This document shows, one piece after another, positions 55,727 to 64,000 of a stretch of DNA of 64,000 nucleotides; position 1 is the stretch's first letter, and every line of letters starts with the position of its first letter. The DNA lies in contig CM036255.1 in assembly GCA_020698575.1 (NCBI GenBank), positions 21,256,501-21,320,500 of the forward strand, written 5' to 3'. This DNA is from Bostrychus sinensis (taxonomy: Eukaryota > Chordata > Actinopteri > Gobiiformes > Eleotridae). Below the pieces are notes generated by a model. It worked only from the letters and a program-made list of their open reading frames with translations. It ran no database searches and was not told where the DNA came from. A program made the position numbers and the translations under genes.

Positions 55727-55829
55727 AAAAGTCTTACTACACTCCTGGCTATGAGCATTTGGTAAAACATTTTAAATGTCTACAACCAAAATGCCATGTA
55801 ACTGTTCAGCCTAATGTCATGCACCACAC

Positions 55830-57060
55830 CAAAAGACACAATTATTCTGAAACTCAAATTTGTGGTCACTTGGAAATTTCTTTTTGCAAGACAAATTTGG
55901 ATTTGGAGAGCTATTTGTTAACTGGGATAGGATTATGCACACCACTCCCAAAGCCACAGTTATCACAAATGGATTAACTTCACAAAAGTTCACTTTGCAC
56001 AAGGATACCAGGCAGGGGAGCCTACTTTCTCCCTCACTTTTGAAATATTTACAGAGCCGCTGGCAGCAACTATCCACCAAAAATACAAAATTCAAGGAAT
56101 CAAACACCAACTACTAACCCCAATTTCTGTCTCTATGTTGACAATATTCTACTGTTTTTACAAAACCCATGCATATCCATCTGTGAAACAATACACACAA
56201 TACAACAGTTCTCCAAAATCTCAAACTACTTAATACACTGGCCCAAGTCAACCATCCTTCCATCACAGCCACACAGTTGGGATGCAGCAGCCAATCATTC
56301 TCCTCTCTCTGTATGCACCAGTCACATAACTTATTAGTGTGTCAACATTTGCTCCAGGCTGTCAGAGTTGGATCATCTTAGTGTCACTTCAATACAAAAT
56401 CACCTACATAGCTGGACTAGTCTACCAATTTTTCTTTTGGGCAGGATAGCAACAGTTAAAATGTCAGTACTACCCAAACGTAACTACCTTTTTTCAATGA
56501 TTTCCAACAATAGCATCCACTCTGACAGTCCGGTGGAAATTTCACAAACATGGTACCTCACTAATTACACCATCAGAGGACACATCCATTTGGAGTAACC
56601 CGGATTTCTCTATCAACAAGAAAACATTTAAACTACAACCTCGACTGTCCAATCTCAATGTGCAACCAATCAGTCAGAGACATGATTTTTCTCTTCTTTG
56701 ACTGGATTACCAAAGGAATCACTCATCTCAAGCATCTTTCGTTGAACAAACTCCTCCCCTTTTCATATCTCTGTAGCATTTTGTAAAATACCTAAAGATT
56801 GAATCAGAAAGAAAACTCAAGACTCATATGTGGAAAACTTAGAATCTTCATTCAATATCAGGCAATTCATAAACATTAAACCAACCCAGAAACTCCAATC
56901 AAGAGTATATAAAACTAAAATTAAAGTGGACAAATCATTTTCAATATCCATAAAGCACTGGCAGCAAGACTTAAAGAGCAACTAACCCCTGTTCAGGCCT
57001 CTCCTCTGCCCACACAAAGTGGGAAGAGACCAGCCAGAGACGAAGGGGGAGAACTGAGGG
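55830..57060 (+). mobile_element. L1-like LINE fragment, decayed
   Basis: The plus strand, with many frame changes, follows an L1 reverse transcriptase in order. ATVITNGLTSQKFTLHKDTR and QGSLLSP come first (normally RGTRQGxPLSP), then EPLAA and KIQGIK. SVSML at the place of the YADD region, FSKIS, WTSLPIFLLGRIATVKMSVL and ISQTW follow. The catalytic motif is not intact and stops abound. No 5' end or poly-A tail is clear. Confidence 0.82.
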
Positions 57061-57419
57061 TGAAGCAGGAACTGGACCTGAGACTGACAACTGTCAGGAC
57101 TAGAAAATAAATAAATAATACACGCCAAAATCCATCTCTTTGGAAAAAGTCGACATATTTGTGTAAATGTGTACTTGTGTTTGTTGTCTTCTATCAGTCA
57201 GTGTCTAAAACCTAATAACCAAATCACTGGGAAAAAAAAGTCCTGTGGATGCTGTGAAATAAACTACGTTGGATATTGGATACTTTTATGGAGAGGAAAG
57301 GCAAAAAACAACCACCTGCAGCTTCTGCTGAGTTTCATTGGAACTTTAGCGTCTCTGTCCACGTTGGTGGGGGTGTGCCAGTTGGCAAGATAGCGCCCTA
57401 AGTTGTTGTCTTTTCCTCA

Positions 57420-58765
57420 TGCTGTGAGCAAATTGGATTTACTGTCACTGAACAGGAGGTCCAGAGGGTCCTTTCCAGGACCAAGGTGAGAAAAGCCCCT
57501 AGCCCGGACGGCATTCCTCCTCGTGTTCTTAAACTGCAGCAACTTGTTCCTGTTCTCACATATCTGTACAACATGTCACTCAGGTACTGCACTGTTCCAC
57601 ACAGCTTTAAAAAATCTGTCATAATACCAGTGCCCAAGAAGACACCTGTGACATGCCTTAATGACTATCAGCCAGTGGCCCTAACTTCTGTTTTAATGAA
57701 ACTGTGGAGCGACTGGTGTGTCTGTAGACCCACTCCAGTTCGCGTACAGACAAAACAGGAGTGTTGAAGACCCAATTTCTTTTGCTCTGAACTTTGTGTA
57801 TCAACATCTGAGTGAAGGAAAATCTCATGCAAGGATGTTTTTATAGACTACAGTTCTGCATTTAACTCTTTGATTCCTGTGAAGCTCGTTCACAAACTGA
57901 AAACTCTTAGACTCTGTGATGCCACTTGTAAATGGATTTTACATTTCTTAACATGCAGGGTTAAGATTGATAATTCTGTCTCGGATGAACTTAGAGTGAG
58001 CACTGGTTCCCCACAAGAGTGCATTTTAAGTCCCTTGCTGTATACTTTGTATACCTATAATTGTGTTGCTAACTCATCCAAACAATTTGATCATCAAATA
58101 CGGAGATGATACCACTGTCACTGGTCTGATTAACTCACTATAGATCAGAGGGGCAAAATGTTGTTTCTTGGAGTGAGAAAAACAAGTTAACTCTGAACAC
58201 TTCAAAAACTTACAAGTTGGTCACTGATTTTAGAAAAATAAATGTTAATTTGCATGTCATCAGTAATGGTACTGTGGTACAAAGGGTAGAAAGCTGTAAG
58301 TTTAGGTGTGGCCCTCTCAAATGATTTGAGTTGGAATTCAAATATGACCTCTATTGTTAAGAAATCACAGCAACGTCTCTTCTTTTTACGTAAACTAAAG
58401 GAATTCACCCCAAACAACAAATTCTTTTAAACTTTTATTGTGCCATTGAAAGCCTTACCAGCTGTATAACTGTGTGGTTTGGTAATCTCACTGTTAAGGA
58501 AAGGAACGCTTTAAACCAAGTGGTCAGTTCTGCTTGCAGGACAATTCGGTGCAAGTTGTCCGTCCTGAGGGACATTTATAAACACAAACTTATTTCTTGG
58601 GCATCCCTTATCATGAATGACCCAACTAATCATCCTGTTCACGATACATTTGAACTTCTCCCCTCAGGGAAACACTATCGTTCTATGAAACGCACTACAT
58701 CTCGCCATGCAAAAAGTTTTTTGCATATCTGTGATGACTTTGAACAATGCACTTTGAACTGATAT
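57420..58765 (+). mobile_element. L2-like LINE fragment, reverse transcriptase to 3' end, decayed
   Basis: Frames at 57486-57767, 57870-58109 and 58472-58762 are collinear with a teleost L2-type reverse transcriptase. KAPSPDGIPPRVLK and PVPKKTPVTCLNDYQPVALT are followed by SPQECILSPLLYTL (normally GAPQGxVLSPLLF). Then come KYGDDTTVTGLI after a frameshift, FLRKLKEF-type text, ITVWFGNLTVKERNAL and FELLPSGKHYRSM at the C terminus. At least three frame breaks; inactive. Confidence 0.88.
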
Positions 58766-58844
58766 GCACCTTCTTTGTATTTATTCTTTTATTGCTGTAT
58801 TTATTGGTATTTTTTCTTACCTGTGTTTTATGTTTTGCTTTTTA

Positions 58845-59075
58845 GTCCATCCATCCATCTTCTTCCGCTTTATCCGGGGCCGGGTCGCGGGGGCAGCAGT
58901 CTAAGCAGAGATGCCCAGACTTCCCTCTCCACAGATACTTCCTCCAGCTCTACCGGGGGGACCCCAAGACGTTCCCAGGCCAGCCGAGAGACGTAGTCCC
59001 TCCAGCGTGTCCTAGGTCTTCCCTGGGACATGGCCGGAACACCTTCCCAGGAACCCCTCCCCAAACTCCTGCTCC
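58845..59075 (-). mobile_element. Non-LTR retrotransposon 3' coding tail
   Basis: The minus-strand frame GRPRTRWRDYVSRLAWERLG, then VELEEVSVEREVWASLLRLL and PPRPGPG, is the C-terminal end of a common teleost non-LTR polymerase. The GGGGGCAGCAG..TTATCC-type sequence after it is its conserved 3' UTR. It sits immediately after the L2-like fragment in opposite orientation. Confidence 0.8.
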
Positions 59076-59639
59076 TGTTTTTTAGTATTTGCTTGTTTTA
59101 TCTATCTATGTTTTAACCTGTTTTTTTGTTTTGTCTGCTAACTTTGACAGTGCACTTGAGCTCATGCAACTGTTTTCCAATGTGGTATTTTTCTGCAAAT
59201 GGCAAATAAACTGAATTTAACTGATCTACACAGGGCAGAAGATGTTGAAGATCAGCTTTCAACAAACTGAATGTGCCCACTGTGCACAAAGCATACCTGA
59301 CATGTACCTTCGTGCTCTTTGAGACTGCACTCCAGTACAGCACAACAAATTACTACCCTGCTTTCTTGTCTGTTTGGCTTACGGACATTAAAGTCCCATG
59401 CCCGTTGCCAATAAAGTAAAACTAAGAATCAAGAAAATCAATCAACATCACATACTGGAAAAATCTGATTATTGAATATATACCACTAGAAACCCAACAT
59501 ACAACAAACATCATGGACATTGTTTGGTTGTCACTCATTAAAAAACAATAACATCACTTTAATTTCTTCAGAGCCAATCCTAACAACTCCCTACACAGCA
59601 CACATGTAGTCACATGCACACACTGCATAAAGGTCCTGC
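59076..59639. other. Intergenic between retroelement fragments
   Basis: No gene is recognised; it may include LTR or 3' sequence of the adjacent BEL/Pao fragment, but no direct repeat partner was found. Confidence 0.35.
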
Positions 59640-61130
59640 TTTAACAGTTCACAAAGGGGTAACGAGCTGTGCATTGTCCGAGCCTAAAAGGAGCATAGGC
59701 TGTGCACCCTTGAAGGCTTTAATAGGGAGATCATTCAGGTATGAATACGTTTGACAGAGAATGTCCATAGGGCAGGATTGTTTGGCAAGATTAAGCTCTT
59801 GAGCAGTAAAGGCATTGCTGGTGATATGATGTATAGTTTGAGGACCTCTGGGTGCACTTATATCAAATGACACAGATGCTCCATGTAGCTCTGAGATTTC
59901 CTGCCTTATAGTTCTCAGCTTAAGGGACTCTTCAGCGCTGAACTCTGAACAGAACTGAACTGATGGTGACCTCCCTTTACTTTGAGCATGACACAACCTG
60001 AATGTGTGGCTTGATCTAGATACACCATGCTACTGTAGATGCTGTTCTCACAGTCAGTGAGGCTGCCTCGTGGAGGATTTGCAGGTGTTGCTCTCCACAC
60101 GATGCACAGGATTTCTTTAGATTACAGCTGTCAGGGTGATGTCCTCGTACCAGAATAACTTCTTTGTACAGAATAGGAAAAGAGTTTGTCTGGCAGGCCA
60201 GGCTAGCTCTGTAGCATGTAGTCAATCAATATTAAACAAAACTGTCCTTGTAGAAAGTAACTGCTCCCTCTAAAGAAGTAACTGCTCCCAATTAAACAGT
60301 CCCACAAGGCAACTGACTGATAAAGCAAAGTCTTCAAAATTTTGCATCTCCTATTTTTACTGCAAGATGTTGCTTATTTCATCTTGGACTAATTTCTGGG
60401 TTGTCCATAGATCTTGCATTGCTTTGGTATATGACATGGGATCATGGACATACCTTTTTCCAATTTGAAATGCAGCAGGAAATTTAAGATGGTCCAGCAA
60501 TACAAAGGTATGGATGTGGTCCTACTACTCCATTCAGTCCTTTCTTCAGTAAGAGAAAGTCACTCTCCTTCCCTGTGGGGAAAATGACTAGTCTGGGCTT
60601 AGGAATGCCATAGGAGGACGATATTGCCATTTCCATCGGGTTTGGCCTTAAGAGTACTGTGGCATGTACTGAGAAACACTAGGCTGTGAGCTAATAGGTG
60701 GTTGCAGAGATGTAGCTGGGTCCTGGTACACATACTGTGTGCTCTAAGCAGGAGGCTGCACCTGTGCAATGTGAGGCTGCCTCAGGGGAGGACCTGACGG
60801 CCAAGGCAACACACAGGTAGCTGAGATGCTGAAGGAGAAAACTGCATTGGTCCAGGCAAACTGTACTGTCCAACATTAAGTTGTGCAGTAAGCAGGGTAA
60901 GGGGTAGGCCGAGCTAAGTCTCTTTGCCGTTGCTGTGGCTGCTGTTGAGCTGTAGTTCCTGCTCCACTCAGCAAAGGTGCTATTGACATAGCAATAAGCT
61001 GCATGATGGAGGGAGAAGCTCATTGTACAGTGTCCAGCTCAGGAGCAGGTGATACCTGACAAAGAAGGGAAAGGTCCTCCTAACTTCCCTTCCAGGCAGA
61101 AGTCATGCACTTCAGACGCTCCTTTGCCTA
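59640..61130 (-). mobile_element. BEL/Pao-type LTR retrotransposon fragment (gag to protease)
   Basis: The minus-strand frame 59996-59649 matches the aspartic-protease region of BEL/Pao elements, ending in the conserved LLLGSDNAQL-type motif. Upstream, 60225-60016 holds a Cys-rich zinc-knuckle-like segment, and 60300-61130 has broken frames consistent with gag. Reverse transcriptase, integrase and LTRs were not found. Several stops and frame changes show the copy is dead. Confidence 0.72.
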
Positions 61131-61965
61131 AGTCCAGAGAGGTTTGCAGTGTGCTCTGCAGTTTCCGTACTTGTACCTGTACTTGCATGTACGAAGGACC
61201 ACTTGTTGGGAACAAAGTGAGTGTGTAGGAATTAAAGTGACGAGTTGCAGTCAGATATTCCTATCCTCGGTTACAAGGTACAGGTGAGGTTTTATACACA
61301 TACACCCACACAACCCCACTTTTTTTGAACACATCTCACAACCAACTGAATAATATCTAGGCGGGTGGTGCTGTGGCATGTCGATAGTTTTGTGGAGAGG
61401 GGTGGGGCGGGTTGTGGGGGAGGTGTCAGTGGTTCTTGGTGCATCTCATTCTTTTCTCTTTTTTTTATTAAATCTTTTTCTACTTCCTGTAGCTGCATGC
61501 ATAATTCCTCCTCCCTCTTCTCATATGTCAATCCTTAGCTACGCTACTTAGTCTTATGCTCCCTGTATGTATCATTGTTGTATGTCCTCATCTGTAAATA
61601 CTGTCACTTACTGTCATAATGTTCATCGCATATTTGATGGTTGAATGAACTGTTGATTATGTGTAGTGTTGAATATGGTGAGGAAGTGATTTGGATGTAC
61701 ATGGATGTTTGAATGTCTGTATATGTATTTTATTGTATTGCTCACCTGCCCGGGGACTGCAGATGGAGACAAGCTGTAGCTAAATCTGGTGTAAAGCATC
61801 TCCTCTTTTGTAAGATTAATGTGTTTGCACACAGTCCCTGTTAAATAAATAAATAAAATAAACTAAACTATTTGTTACTTCTGTATTCCCCTCATGTGTC
61901 AGTCCTCACCTGTAAATAGTGTCACTTATACGTTTGCATCTAATAAATAAAAACAAGTTACAAGT
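61131..61965. other. Probable continuation of retroelement or intergenic
   Basis: A charged minus-strand frame at 61531-61292 (EKREEELCMQLQEVEKDLIK) could be coiled-coil gag of the neighbouring BEL/Pao element. No LTR boundary can be set. Confidence 0.35.
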
Positions 61966-62050
61966 GTTATGGGGCAGCAGTAGGTCAGTAGGTAAAGCCA
62001 TTCACCCTCACAACTGTAAGGACGTTGGATCAATCCCTGCTATAAACATT
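61966..62050 (+). mobile_element. tRNA-derived SINE head, diverged
   Basis: TAGGTCAGTAGGTAAAGCC resembles box A and GGATCAATCCCTGC resembles box B at about the tRNA spacing. No intact tRNA fold is expected. Confidence 0.5.
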
Positions 62051-62999
62051 GCATCTTGAATTACAAAGTGAGTTATAAACATTGCATACTGCCTCTGTGT
62101 CTGTGGCACTGACGTATTACTGTGTTACTGTGATTGTAGTGGTGGTCGGAGAGGCCACTGGTGCAAAATGGGTGCCACGTCTTTCTCAGCCTGATCATTT
62201 TTTAAAGGAAATTGGTCTACAACATCACTATATATCCTCTTTATGTTCTACCTGAAGTTACTTTTAGGAGCCACAAGCCCTGGAGCTGCAGCAGCTCAGA
62301 GGAACAGTGAGAGTGGAGCAGCAATACTCACACATACAGGAGAAATCAGTGATTTACAGTTTCTCAGTCTGATCATTAGTAGTGACTATTAACAGCACTA
62401 AACATGCCCTCACACAGCACATTCTTCAAAAAAATTATTCTCCGCCCTCCTTGCTGCTCGCTTGCCTCAGAGCTGTTGGGCTGCGACACCAGTGAGCCAT
62501 TTAGACATTCATTGGTGCAACTCTCTGTCTCTCAGCGGCTCTGTCTCACACTTTAGGTCTGTAGTATGAGATCACATAAATACAACTGAATGGAGAGGCG
62601 GTGACTGGGTCCCCATCACTTTTCCCTAAAGAACATGTTTGGAGCTGGGCAGAAGTGGCTGCCCCTGACAAGCAGTGCTGTTCGCTTCCACAATAGACTA
62701 ATGAAGTTTTGCAAAAATCAAAATAAACAAACTAAACAAAGGTTGTGCTTTCTCCTTATCTCTTACTCATGTTCGTTTCGAGATGTTTCTCAAATGATTA
62801 AAAGAGACAGAAAAACTAAGACCAACAAAACAGTATCTTCAACAACACAAAGCTTATGAACCACCAGAGCACTGTGTGGTTTTCATCATTAGAAGCTCTA
62901 CCTACCATTGGTTCTGTTGAGAATTGACAGCAAGGATCACAGTTCATGTTTTTGTTAACTCTCACCTTCATAAGGTCACATTTACACTGTGTTGAGTTT
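62051..62999. other. Intergenic, no gene recognised
   Basis: Nothing recognised; short open frames resemble no known family. Confidence 0.4.
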
Positions 63000-63625
63000 G
63001 CAGTAACTAAATACTTTTACTCAAATAATTTACTACATCAGGTTTTTGAAGAAAATGTACTTTCACAGAACATTTTCTAAAACATATCTATACTTTTACT
63101 TGAGTAAATTCTTAAGAAAAAGTGGGTAGTAATAGCGAAATAGTAATAGTGGTAGCTGTAATAGTAGCAGGAGTAATTGTAGTGTAACAGTAGTAATATT
63201 AGCAGAAGGAGCAATAGCAGTAGTAGTAATAGTTGTAGTAGCAGCAAGTACTTTTACTCATGTTACCAATTTTTGAGTACTTTTACTCTACTTAGGTAAT
63301 TTATATACATTTTATATTATTTTGAAGTAGCAATACTCTGACTTGAGTAAAAGTACTGCTACTTCAAACAACTACTATTTTTGGAAGTAGTAATAGTAGT
63401 AATAGTGATAGTAGTTGTAGTAAGAGTAATAGCAGTACTAAGAGTAGTATTAGTAGTATATCAGTTGTAGCAGTAGTGGCAATAGCAATAGTAATGGCAG
63501 TAGTCCCTTTCTACTTAAGTAAAATTTACACTACTCTTTTTACTTTTACTTTTTTGCTTTTTACTTAAGTAATATTGTTTTTAAATAGTACTTTTATTTA
63601 TTTTACGTTTGTAGTACTACTTCCA
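63000..63625. repeat. Trinucleotide-core elements, tandem pair (copies 6 and 7)
   Basis: Two units follow each other: arm, AAAGTGGGTAGTAATAG and (AGT)n at 63124-63245; then AGTACTTTTACTC arms and a second (AGT)n at 63385-63500. The right end reads GTACTACTTCCACCTTCTGA, the reverse complement of the AGGTGGAAGAAGTAC start of copy 2, so this copy supplies the opposite terminus of the family. Confidence 0.75.
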
Positions 63626-63665
63626 CCTTCTGAGGTGAGGAGGGAGGGAGCAGGGCGTGGTGAGG

Positions 63666-63672
63666 TATAAAG
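63666..63672 (+). promoter_or_regulatory. TATA box of a gene leaving the window
   Basis: TATAAAG is preceded by a G-rich stretch (GAGGAGGGAGGGAGCAGGGCG) of promoter-like composition, and is followed about 75 bases later by a candidate ATG. The arrangement resembles the S100 promoter at 49386. Confidence 0.55.
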
Positions 63673-63743
63673 CTTCCTCTGCACCCTCCAGCACCACCAC
63701 AATTGACCCACCAGGACTTCATTCTGCAAACTCAAACTCAGCT

Positions 63744-63746
63744 ATG
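63744..63746 (+). CDS. Candidate first exon, ATG directly at the donor site (partial gene)
   Basis: CAGCTATG|GTGAGT: a leader of about 47 bases (from about 63697) ends in ATG with a consensus donor right after it. If real, only the start codon is in this exon and the rest of the gene is beyond 64000. Reading through instead gives a 42-residue frame unlike any protein. The TATA-plus-short-leader layout makes another S100-type gene possible, but that is a guess. Confidence 0.35.
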
Positions 63747-64000
63747 GTGAGTAGAGGATCCTTGACTATCACTGAGCCATTTTCTTGCATTTGCAGATTT
63801 TGTGGAAAGAGAGAAGAAAAACCTGTTTCTTTCTGCTTATTAATAAACTTGAATGAGGGGAACTCTTAATGTGGTGTGGACAACAGTATTCTTGACAACG
63901 TTATGAGCAAAAGTAGTAAGAAAAATGTTGGTTTAGTTCCTTGTCAAACCAAGTTCTTTTCTTTTTTATGACTGGCTCTCTGTTGTTGAAAAGAGGCATG

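Overview
The window is nuclear DNA from a ray-finned (teleost) fish. The evidence is vertebrate exon-intron genes with GT-AG introns, several Tc1-type, hAT-type and piggyBac-like elements typical of teleosts, and non-LTR retrotransposon fragments. It is AT-rich, gene-poor and heavy in repeats. No prokaryotic feature is present (no operon, CRISPR array or phage).

Three genes are well supported. (1) DPM3, on the minus strand at 9498-9776, is the small subunit of dolichol-phosphate-mannose synthase. It has one coding exon and a probable non-coding first exon near 10.1 kb. (2) TRIM46, on the minus strand at 30234-44304, has eleven coding exons encoding RING, two B-boxes, coiled coil/COS, FN3 and SPRY. 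Its extreme N-terminal exon is not securely located; a candidate is at 47424-47447. As given, its reading frame is broken by three single-base insertions, in exons 2, 7 and 9. Ignoring one base at each site restores conserved sequence and correct splice phase, which suggests assembly or read errors more than decay, although a decayed or polymorphic copy is not excluded. (3) A three-exon S100 gene, plus strand, 49474-51572, is closest to S100A10 but has an intact second EF-hand. DPM3 and TRIM46 are also close neighbours in the human genome, so the gene order is partly conserved. KRTCAP2, which lies between them in human, was not found here. The right edge (63.67-63.75 kb) has a TATA box and probable first exon of a further plus-strand gene that continues outside the window.

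Layout: 1-9.4 kb is intergenic with two hAT MITEs and a Tc1-derived element. 9.5-10.1 kb holds DPM3. 10.2-28.8 kb is intergenic, with a Tc1 relic, a SINE, a piggyBac-like MITE containing a foldback, two hATs and several trinucleotide-core elements. Some repeat-free blocks there may be conserved regulatory DNA. 28.9-30.2 kb is a three-level nest of transposons ending 45 bp from the TRIM46 stop codon. 30.2-44.3 kb is TRIM46. 44.3-49.3 kb is the head-to-head interval between TRIM46 and the S100 gene, with a CpG-rich block. 49.4-51.7 kb is the S100 gene. 51.7-64 kb is repeat-dominated: L1-like, L2-like and RTE-like LINE pieces, a BEL/Pao fragment and long ACT/AGT tracts.

The most useful non-gene signals are four. 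One is a recurring element whose degenerate (ACT/AGT)n tract sits at a fixed place next to a conserved TTGGTGGCAAAG-like motif. Another is the transposon nest in the presumed TRIM46 3' UTR. A hAT insertion at 24913-25705 can be checked against uninterrupted paralogues of the repeat it entered. Finally, there is the set of three TRIM46 frameshifts.
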